Shown piece after piece: positions 53,903-62,400 of a stretch of 64,000 nucleotides of DNA. The notes beneath the pieces were generated by a model, which did no database searches, had not been told where the DNA came from, and worked only from the letters and a program-made list of their open reading frames with translations. Within the stretch, counting starts at the first letter, position 1. Each line of letters begins with the position of its first letter. Both the position numbers and the translations under genes were made by a program. This DNA is from Yoonia sp. SS1-5 (GTDB lineage: Bacteria; Pseudomonadota; Alphaproteobacteria; Rhodobacterales; Rhodobacteraceae): contig NZ_CP151767.2 of the NCBI RefSeq assembly GCF_038443705.2, positions 3,091,501 through 3,155,500 on the forward strand. Reading direction: 5' to 3'.

Positions 53903-53926
53903 GGCGGGCAGCGGTTTCTGCCCGCC
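53903..53926 (+). promoter_or_regulatory. Intercistronic hairpin between tctC and tctB
   Basis: GGCGGGCAG (53903-53911) pairs perfectly with CTGCCCGCC (53918-53926) around a 6-nt loop with no T run. It mirrors the hairpin after dctP and probably favours the binding-protein message. Confidence 0.65.
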
Positions 53927-53965
53927 CATCACCTATTTTCGGCACCTTGCTCCGGGGGGCGTAGG

Positions 53966-54505
53966 ATGACACGCGTCAAGACGCTACAAACATTGTTCAA
54001 GAGATACCGCAGACCGGGCGACATCGTCTTTGCGTGGTTTGCTTTGGTGGTGTCTGTCTTCCTCTTATCCCAGATCGCAAGCGAAACAGCTTGGCGTCCC
54101 GGCAGCAAACTTGTGGCACAACCCCGGTTTTGGCCAGCGGTGGCCCTGGGTGCGATGGCCATTTTCGCGGCCTTCCACCTTTTGGGCTCCGCAATGTCGG
54201 AACGGATCGACGGACGCTGGCGCGAAGTCCTGCTGTGGTTTGCCTCGCTTGAATACGCGGCGTGGTTCATCGCATATGCCCTGGCTGTGCCCTATAGCGG
54301 CTACCTGCTGACCACGATTGTCTTTGCCATCGTGCTGACCTTGCGGGTTGGGTATCGCAAGACATCCATCATTGTTGGCGCAGCAGTGACCGCCCTGCTG
54401 ATCGTGCTGCTTTTCAAAACATTTCTGAAAGTGAACCTTCCATCAGGTCTGATATACGAAGTCCTGCCGGCCGGTTTGCGTCAGTTCATGTTGACCTATT
54501 TCTGA
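53966..54505 (+). CDS. tctB: Tripartite tricarboxylate transporter TctB subunit
   Basis: The 179-residue membrane protein has four hydrophobic segments (DIVFAWFALVVSVFLLSQIA; FWPAVALGAMAIFAAFHLLG; FIAYALAVPYSGYLLTTIVF; IVGAAVTALLIVLLFKTFL) and the typical final LPAGLRQFMLTYF. It is the small subunit paired with TctA, whose gene follows after 12 bp. Confidence 0.88.
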   Translation: MTRVKTLQTLFKRYRRPGDIVFAWFALVVSVFLLSQIASETAWRPGSKLVAQPRFWPAVALGAMAIFAAFHLLGSAMSERIDGRWREVLLWFASLEYAAWFIAYALAVPYSGYLLTTIVFAIVLTLRVGYRKTSIIVGAAVTALLIVLLFKTFLKVNLPSGLIYEVLPAGLRQFMLTYF

Positions 54506-54517
54506 TCGGATCCTGAC

Positions 54518-56035
54518 ATGGAAAACCTCATTGCCGGACTGGAAATGTTGGCACGGTGGGACGTTGTCCTCGCCTTGCTTGTAGGATCAATAGGTGGGGT
54601 GATGATCGGCGCCATCCCCGGTGTCGGCCCTGCTGTTGCAATTGCAATCATGTTGCCGGCCACGTTTTCGATGGACCCAATCGTTGGCCTGACGATGCTG
54701 CTGGGGATTTACGGGTCGTCGATGTATGGCGGCGCGATCCCGGCGGTCTTGATCAATACGCCGGGAACGGCGGTGAATGCGCTGACGTCTTATGACGGCT
54801 ACCCGATGACCGAACGGGGTGAGGCGCACCGGGCCGTGTCATTGGCCTATTCCGCCTCCTTCTGGGGCGGCATTTTCGGCATCGGCTGTCTGATCCTTCT
54901 CTCGCCGGTCCTTGCGATCATCGCCCCGATGTTCGGGAGCCGCGAAATCTTCCTTGCGGCCCTCTTAGGGATCATCCTTGTGATCTTGGCACACCGGGGG
55001 CAGACCTTTGCGGCAGGCATGTTGGCGATGTTTGGGATATTCCTCAACACAGTGGGTCTTGACGCGGTGACCTACACGCAGCGCTACACCTTTGGGCAGT
55101 CGTTCCTGAGTTCCGGCATCAACCTGATCGTGGTCGTGTTGGGCTTGTTTGCGCTTAGTCAGGCGTTCTTTCTTTTGACCGCACCTGACAACAGCCCGGA
55201 CGCAAAGCCCGTGACTGGCAGGATGGGGGCAGGGGTCCGCGAATTGCTTAAACACAAACGGATCGCTACGGCCGCATCCGGTTTTGGCGTGCTGCTGGGC
55301 ATGATCCCGGGCACCGGTGAATTCACCGCACAATTCATGAGCTACACCTACGCGCAGAAAACCTCCAAAAAGCCTGAGCTATTCGGCAAGGGCTCACCCG
55401 AAGGTTTGATCGCGTCTGAGGCTGCAAATAATGCCGTGCCAGCCGCCGCGATGATCCCGCTTTTGGCGCTGGGTATCCCGGGCGAGGCGCTGACGGCGAT
55501 GATGTTGTCGGTGTTCTATGTCCACAACGTTGTGCCGGGGCCGCAGCTGTTCCAGAACAATATTGATCTGGTCTACGGCCTGTACTTTGCGCTGATCGCA
55601 CTGAATGTGATCGTGTTCATCTTCCTGCTGACATCGACCAACCTGATGACCAAGATCATCCGGGTGCCGACCCGATTGCTTGGGGTCATGATCCTGCTGT
55701 TGTCATTTGTGGGCGTCTATTCGCTGCGCAATTCACTGACCGATTGCATGATCGCGGCTGTCTTTGGTGTGCTAGGGCTTGTGCTGAAACGGCTGAACCT
55801 GCCGATTGTCCCGATCATTCTGGGCATGGTTCTGGGCGGCATCATGGAGGTCAAACTCCGCTCTGCTTTGCCGCGCCTCAACGGACCGTTTGACATGATC
55901 GACCGTCCCATTGCGGCCATTCTGTTTGCCTTGATCGTGATGGTCATTGGCCTGCACATCCGGACATTGATCAAAGAGGTGCGTGCGGCCCAACCCGCCG
56001 AAGATCACGACCTTCACGACACGCAAACAAGGTAG
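54518..56035 (+). CDS. tctA: Tripartite tricarboxylate transporter TctA permease
   Basis: The large permease (505 residues, about 12 helices) carries family signatures GVMIGAIPGVGPAVAIAIML, GIYGSSMYGGAIPAVLINTP and, in its second half, GMIPGTGEFTAQFMSYTYAQ and EAANNAVPAAAMIPLLALGI. It follows tctB and is 4 bp before the aldehyde dehydrogenase gene. The ligand is likely a di- or tricarboxylate or amino-carboxylate. Confidence 0.95.
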   Translation: MENLIAGLEMLARWDVVLALLVGSIGGVMIGAIPGVGPAVAIAIMLPATFSMDPIVGLTMLLGIYGSSMYGGAIPAVLINTPGTAVNALTSYDGYPMTERGEAHRAVSLAYSASFWGGIFGIGCLILLSPVLAIIAPMFGSREIFLAALLGIILVILAHRGQTFAAGMLAMFGIFLNTVGLDAVTYTQRYTFGQSFLSSGINLIVVVLGLFALSQAFFLLTAPDNSPDAKPVTGRMGAGVRELLKHKRIATAASGFGVLLGMIPGTGEFTAQFMSYTYAQKTSKKPELFGKGSPEGLIASEAANNAVPAAAMIPLLALGIPGEALTAMMLSVFYVHNVVPGPQLFQNNIDLVYGLYFALIALNVIVFIFLLTSTNLMTKIIRVPTRLLGVMILLLSFVGVYSLRNSLTDCMIAAVFGVLGLVLKRLNLPIVPIILGMVLGGIMEVKLRSALPRLNGPFDMIDRPIAAILFALIVMVIGLHIRTLIKEVRAAQPAEDHDLHDTQTR

Positions 56036-56039
56036 CCCC

Positions 56040-57524
56040 ATGGACCAGACCAAGATTGATGCCTTGCGCATGCAGGCCGTCCCGGACTTCAAACACCTGA
56101 TCAACGGCCAGCATGTCGCGGCCTCTGACGGGGCGACCATGGATGTTGTTTCGCCTGCGGACGGAACGCTTCTGACACGCGTGGCGAAGGGCACAGCGGC
56201 AGATATGAATGCCGCCATCACAGCGGCACGCGCCGCGTTTGAGGATCGCCGCTGGGCGGGGCAGCCGCCTGCGACCCGCAAAAAGGTCCTGCTGAAATGG
56301 GCCGATTTGATCGAGGCCAACGCGCTGGAACTTGCGGTTCTGGGCGTGCGCGACAATGGCACCGAAATTTCTATGGCGTTCCGCGCCGAACCGGGCTCAG
56401 CGGCGGCCACCATCCGGTTCTATGCTGAGGCCCTCGATAAACTCTACGGTGAGATCGCGCCAACCCCGCCGGGTATCTTGGGCATGATCCACAAAGAACC
56501 GGTGGGCGTTGTCGGGGCCATCATCCCGTGGAACTTCCCGATGATGATCGGGGCATGGAAAATGGGCCCCGCATTGGCGATGGGCAATTCTGTTGTTCTG
56601 AAACCTGCTGAAACCGCGTCGCTCTCCTTGATGCGTATGGTCGAACTTGCGCATGAAGCGGGGCTACCGCCCGGTGTTCTCAATGCGGTCACGGGCGAGG
56701 GGGCCGTCGTGGGCGAGGCGATGGGGCTGTCCATGGACGTCGATGCGCTGGTGTTCACAGGCTCCGGTGGGACTGGTCGCCGGTTGATGACCTATGCCGC
56801 GCAATCAAATCTGAAACGGGTCTATCTGGAACTTGGCGGGAAATCCCCCAACGTTGTCTTTGCAGATGCGCCAAATCTGGACGAGGCCGCAGCCGTGGCC
56901 GCCGCTGGGATCTTTCGCAATGCGGGACAGGTCTGTGTCGCGGGGTCACGGCTGCTGGTCGAGGCAAGCATCCACGACGACTTCGTCGCAGCCGTCGCCA
57001 AGGCGGCAAAGGCGATGCGTGTCGGCGACCCGCTGAAGCTGGAAACACAAGTGGGCGCGGTCAACTCAGAAGCGCAGCTAGACGCAAATCTTGGCTTTGT
57101 CGAAACGGCTATGGCCGAAGGCGGCAATGTGGTCACCGGCGGTACACGCATCTTGCAGGATACTGGCGGCTATTACATGGCCCCAACAATCGTGACGGGC
57201 GTGACGCCAGACGCGACATTGGCGCAAAAGGAGGTCTTTGGCCCCGTTCTGGGCGTGACCCCCTTCGAGACCGAAGAAGAGGCCATTGGGATCGCAAATT
57301 CCACCGTCTACGGGCTGGCTGGCGGCGTTTGGACAGCGAACCTGTCGCGGGCGCACCGCATGGTGGCGGGCATTCGGACGGGCGTTGTGCATGTGAATAC
57401 CTATGGGGGCCCGGATGTGGCCGTCCCGATGGGGGGCGTGGGCCAATCAGGTAACGGCCATGACAAATCGCTGCATGCGATCGACAAATACATCAACCTC
57501 AAGACCGCCTGGATCAAACTATGA
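56040..57524 (+). CDS. NAD(P)-dependent aldehyde dehydrogenase
   Basis: The 494-residue enzyme has the cofactor region VGAIIPWNFPMMIGAWKMGP, the general-base Glu in YLELGGKSPNVVFADAP (about 264) and the catalytic Cys in NAGQVCVAGSRLLVE (about 299). It oxidises an aldehyde to an acid, plausibly the product of the divergent aminotransferase. The ATG at 56040 starts MDQTKIDALRMQ; a longer in-frame start lies inside tctA. It is coupled to the next gene by ATGA. Confidence 0.92.
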   Translation: MDQTKIDALRMQAVPDFKHLINGQHVAASDGATMDVVSPADGTLLTRVAKGTAADMNAAITAARAAFEDRRWAGQPPATRKKVLLKWADLIEANALELAVLGVRDNGTEISMAFRAEPGSAAATIRFYAEALDKLYGEIAPTPPGILGMIHKEPVGVVGAIIPWNFPMMIGAWKMGPALAMGNSVVLKPAETASLSLMRMVELAHEAGLPPGVLNAVTGEGAVVGEAMGLSMDVDALVFTGSGGTGRRLMTYAAQSNLKRVYLELGGKSPNVVFADAPNLDEAAAVAAAGIFRNAGQVCVAGSRLLVEASIHDDFVAAVAKAAKAMRVGDPLKLETQVGAVNSEAQLDANLGFVETAMAEGGNVVTGGTRILQDTGGYYMAPTIVTGVTPDATLAQKEVFGPVLGVTPFETEEEAIGIANSTVYGLAGGVWTANLSRAHRMVAGIRTGVVHVNTYGGPDVAVPMGGVGQSGNGHDKSLHAIDKYINLKTAWIKL

Positions 57525-58753
57525 GCGACAAAACCATTCTGATTGTCGGCACTTACGACACCAAAGATGATGAGCTGGGGTTTCTGGCCTCGGTGATCCG
57601 CGATCAGGGCGGCAAGGTGCTGACCATGGACGTCTCGGTTTTGGGCGATCCATCGCAGCCCACCGATTATTCCAAGCATAACGTGGCCGAAGAAGGGGGC
57701 AGTTCCATCGCAGAGGCGATTGCCAGCGGCGACGAAAACCACGCGATGCAGATCATGGCCAAAGGGGCCAGTCTGCTGACGGCGCGGCTTTTTGCAGAAG
57801 GGGTCTTTGACGGGGTCATCGTGCTCGGCGGGACAATGGGCACAGATTTGGCGCTTGATGTTGCCTCGGCTTTGCCATTGGGCGTGCCGAAATACATCGT
57901 GTCGACGGTGTCGTTCTCGCCGCTCATACCTGCGGAAAGACTGCCTGCGGATGTGCAGATGATCCTGTGGGCCGGGGGGCTTTACGGCCTCAATGCGGTT
58001 TGTAAGGCATCCCTGTCCCAGGCCGCGGGGGCGGTTCTGGGGGCAGCGCGGGCGGTGCAAAGGCCTGATCCAGACAAGCCCCTCATCGGGATGATGTCAC
58101 TTGGCACGTCAGCATTGAAATACGTGGTCCCACTAAAGCCCGCGCTTGAGGCGCGGGGCTTTGAGGTCGCTGTTTTCCACGCCACAGGCATGGGTGGGCG
58201 CGCATTTGAAAGCCTGGCCAGCCATGGTGCATTCGCTTGTGTGATGGATTTTTGCACGCAGGAGCTGGGCAACTATATTCACGGCTCAGATGTTTCCGCA
58301 GGTGGCGCGCGGTTGACGGGTGCCGGCCAATCCGGGACACCACAAATCGTGGCACCGGGGTGCTATGACCTGGTCGACGTGGTTGGCTGGAAGCCGATCC
58401 CAGAAAAATGGGCAGACCATCCGAAACACGCGCATAACCGGTTGCTGACCTCCATCGTATTGAACATTGAAGAGCGTAAGGCGGTTGCGCAGGCGCATTC
58501 GGATCGCTTGGCCCAGGCAACCGGCCCGGTCGAGGTGATTTTGCCCGAACATGGACTAGGAGAATGGGACCGCGAAGGGGCAGATTTGCACAACGCGGAA
58601 GGCTTAACCGCGTTCTTGGCCGAGTTGGAGGCGACGTTGCCCGACAACGTCATTGCGACACGTTTGCCCTGTCATATCAATGATGCAGAATTTGCGGAAA
58701 AGGCGCTGGCAATATTTGACAGCTGGCGTGTTGCGGATGTTGTGAAAGGTTAG
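57521..58753 (+). CDS. Tm-1-like ATP-binding domain protein (UPF0261)
   Basis: The 410-residue protein starts KTILIVGTYDTKDDELGFLA and contains IVLGGTMGTDLALDVASALP, MMSLGTSALKYVVPLKPALE, FHATGMGGRAFESLASHGAF and GAGQSGTPQIVAPGCYDLVD, matching UPF0261 and the plant Tm-1 N-terminal domain. Relatives often sit beside a PEP-hydrolase-like TIM-barrel gene, which is absent here. Its reaction is unknown; the operon context suggests a role in the same carboxylate pathway. Confidence 0.9.
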   Translation: MSDKTILIVGTYDTKDDELGFLASVIRDQGGKVLTMDVSVLGDPSQPTDYSKHNVAEEGGSSIAEAIASGDENHAMQIMAKGASLLTARLFAEGVFDGVIVLGGTMGTDLALDVASALPLGVPKYIVSTVSFSPLIPAERLPADVQMILWAGGLYGLNAVCKASLSQAAGAVLGAARAVQRPDPDKPLIGMMSLGTSALKYVVPLKPALEARGFEVAVFHATGMGGRAFESLASHGAFACVMDFCTQELGNYIHGSDVSAGGARLTGAGQSGTPQIVAPGCYDLVDVVGWKPIPEKWADHPKHAHNRLLTSIVLNIEERKAVAQAHSDRLAQATGPVEVILPEHGLGEWDREGADLHNAEGLTAFLAELEATLPDNVIATRLPCHINDAEFAEKALAIFDSWRVADVVKG

Positions 58754-59417
58754 ATCACACCCAAAGCATCGCAGCGTTCGGCCCATGTATCAATCACCGA
58801 CTTGCGCGTCCTTCATGTACCGGCGATAGATCCTGGATCAGTCCAGTTGCGATTTTGCGCGAATGCTGAATGGGGTCCTAAACCTCGTGAAAAATTGTCC
58901 ACATCGCTGGATATCTGCAGGTTCATCAATACAGACGAGGTGTACCAGAGCTATGCCCTAGATGATCGGGATCCCGAAATCGGTCAGCGGGTCGCAATGG
59001 CCCGCAAGGACGATGAAAGGAGCGGTGAGTTCACATGCGCAGGTGGCCGGGATTGTCGTTTTTGGAATAACTGAAATCCAAGATTGGAAAATAGAAAACA
59101 TCTAATACACTCATTTTAATATAAAAAAGCGGGCGCGAGCTATCTGCGCCGCTGTGCGTGTGCGGGCCGTAAATCTTCGGGATCGGCCAGCAGCGCCGCT
59201 GCCCGAATTCTGACATATTCCAGTCCCCAACCCGCCCGATTGTTGTTGTTTAGCAACGACCGCACACAGAAACGTGATTTCTGAATCGTAAATCGACCCG
59301 GGATTTGACTTGATGATGTTGTCGACGCCAACTGACGCAACCGAGGCGGGAAAAGCTGCGGTTAACGATAGATGCACACTGAACATCGGGTGTCCTTCAC
59401 CAAAGAAGAGTAGTGTC
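58754..59417. other. Gene-poor spacer with possible gene remnants
   Basis: No intact gene is supported in 664 bp. Just after UPF0261 the minus strand reads TRKSVIDTWAERCDALGVI and then a stop (58810 down to 58752), which looks like the end of a lost gene; the frame breaks immediately upstream. The stretch 59070-59130 is AT-rich. The rest should contain the promoter of the giant exported protein, but I see no strong -35/-10 pair. Confidence 0.4.
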
Positions 59418-62400
59418 ATGAATCTCATTCCGCACAGAATACATGTTCCTGACCGCGAAGTTCCTGCGGATAGTCCTGTGGCCCGGACCGGACACGCGCT
59501 TTCCGCCCAATCTCATTCCACCGACCTGACCGGCAGGAGCTCTTTGCTCATGACAATGATGACAACCATCCTCACCTTTGTGACCATGCTTTTCGGGCGG
59601 GGTCTGCGCGCGCGCGGGCTAGCTGCCGCCGACAAGGTCTTGCGGTCATGGGCCGTCGCTGCGGCTGGTGCGGTGTATCTGCTCGCGGCGCCAGCTGCTG
59701 CCCAAACACCGGATGGGGTTCAGGATACCGATTTTCCCGTCGGCTATTGGGCGACCGACTTCTGGCAGGGTGGTGCCGCGATCCCCGCATCGCCTTACGG
59801 TGATCGCACCGGGACCGGCGGTGCTGGCGCACCAACCTGGCGGGGCGAGACGTTTTTCGGGGTCGGGCAATTTGGGCCACTGCCCCTTTCTTCCTATGGG
59901 ACACGACCTGACAACCGGTGGGACAACGATGAAACGCCGACCGATCCGACTTTGCCGCCGGGATATGCCGGTACGGCCTGGAGCCAGACAAACCCGCATT
60001 ACGAGATTATTTTCCGCCGCACAGCGCGGTTTGATGGTACTTTGCGCGTTGGTTTTGACGGCGCAAGCTTTTTTGATGATACGCTTGACGTTTTCGTGGA
60101 CGGAACGCGCGAATACGCCTATTGGCCGGGCGGATCGGGCGCCACAGCTGCCCCCGATCCACGCATTCTTCCCGCCCCCAACGCGTTCCAAGGTATCGAT
60201 ATTCCAATCGCCGAAGGCGATACGATGTCCGTGGCCTACCAAAACCTTGGATTTATCGGCGGCTATGTCTTCAACCTGCAAGAGATCGCGGCCAACCCAA
60301 CCTTGACCAAGGTGGTCACCAGCAACGCCGACGAGGATGGCTCTGGTACGGTCACTGTCGGGGACACGCTGACTTACACGGTGACCGCAACAAACAACGC
60401 CAACGGTACCGTGGTCAATGTCACCGTATCCGACCCGATGCTGGCACCTAACTCCACCACCTGCGCCACCCTGGCAGATGGTGCATCTTGTGTCCTTACC
60501 GGTACTTACGAGGTGATGCCGGGGGATTTGACGGCTGGTTCCATCGACAACACCGCCACCGTGTCGTCGCCAGACTATCTGGAAGATCTTGAAGTCGACC
60601 TCAGCACCCCGGTCGTCGCTGTTCCCCCTTATGAACCCGTTGTTCCGCTGGGCGAATGTTCGACAACATATGCGTCATGGAACTTTACGCGGGCTGCTGG
60701 TGGCGCGAGTGATCAGTCACAGGTGGGTACCGCCTTTGTAAATGCCGGATATACGTTTGACGCCAGCGGTACGCCGCTCTTCCCGGCTTTCCCTGAACCG
60801 GATGAAACCGGCACAGTTGATGCGACAGCGACCAACCCCGAAGTGCCTGAATTGAACCTTTTGGGTGAGCTCCCGGAAACATATGTCTCCGTCACCCGGC
60901 TGGAGTTAGAGCCGAACACCACACGCGATGTGGTAATGTTCGACCTTGGTCGGTTCGAGCACCACATCTATGAATTCCGGGCCTCCGACGGAACAGTGCT
61001 GGATTTTGAGGGCGAGTTTTACGGTGATCCGTCGATCAACCGCACCTACGCCATCTCCGTCCCTGCTGATGGTGTGGTGAATGTCTATACATGGCTGGTC
61101 GACTACCGGGACCGCTACGAGACCTCCTTGCCGCTGAACTGTCAGTACCTCCCGACGCTTGATGTCGCAAAAAGCTTTGGCACCCCAACCACGCTGGCCG
61201 ATGGCAGCCTGTCGGTGCCGGTGACCATTACCGCTACAAATGCGGGCAATGTTGATCTCGACAACCTGCAACTGGTCGATGATCTGGCGGATCCGTCGAA
61301 TTTTGGCACCGCCTTCCAGTCAATTACCGGAACGCCCGTGATTGCGGTTACCAACAATGCGGGCACCTCGATCAATGGCACTGACAGCACGGCTGTTGCG
61401 CCAACGGGGCCAGCCACAGCCTTTGACGGTGATGCGAACCCGAACCTGTTGGCCGGCACAGATGGGCTGCTGGGTGTGAATGACGTCCTGACCGTTACCT
61501 TCACCGCGCTCATCGACCCCTATGATGATACAGCCCCCGCGACATTGCAGAACCTCGCGACGGGCACCGCGACTGATCCATCGGGTGAGGCAACGTCCGA
61601 TGACAGCGGATCAACCGCAGGCGGCCCGGGCACGCCAACGGTTCTGACCCCACCTGCCGTCTCTTCCGGGCTGAATGTGGGCAAATCCTTTGCCACGCCT
61701 GTGGCGAATGCGGATGGGACCTTTGATGTGGCCTATACGGTGACAGTGCTGAACTCGGGCGCTGTGAACCTGGATGGGCTGAGCCTTGTGGATGATCTTG
61801 GCACGCAGTTCGGGTCGGCCTTTACGGCCTCAACCGCGGCGACCACAACGGGTGGTGTGCTGACCGGCCCGGCGGTGGTGCTGACCAATACATCGGGCAA
61901 TTCCACAGCACCCACGGCCAACACGGCCGGCTATGACGGGACAAACGCCCTGCTGGCGGGAACCGATGGGCTGCTGGCCCCCGGCGACAGCTATGCGGTG
62001 AGCTTTACGGTGCGGGTTGATCCAAATGCGGCCGGCGCCCCGGCGAGCATTGCGAACACGGCCACGGCCAGCGGGGATGACCCGACCGGGACGACTGTGT
62101 CTGATGCCTCCGACACGGACACCCAGCCTGACGGGACCCCGGATACCGATCCCAACACCCCTGACGAGCCCACAGGTGTGCCCACCGTGGTCACCCCCCC
62201 AACCCTGGCGGGCGGGCTGAATGTGGGCAAATCCTTTGCCACGCCTGTGGCGAATGCGGATGGGACCTTTGATGTGGCCTATACGGTGACAGTGCTGAAC
62301 TCGGGCGCTGTGAACCTGGACGGGCTGGGCCTTGTGGATGATCTTGGCACGCAGTTCGGGTCGGCCTTTACGGCCTCGACCGCGGCGACCACAACGGGTG

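Noticed and set aside
58802..59074. 90-codon frame MRVLHVPAIDPGSVQLRFCA after the UPF0261 gene
   Set aside because: No ribosome site, no family pattern, and the opposite strand looks more protein-like at its start.
59111..59428. 105-codon minus-strand frame upstream of the giant protein
   Set aside because: Low-complexity translation, no ribosome site, and it overlaps the likely promoter region and start of the plus-strand gene.
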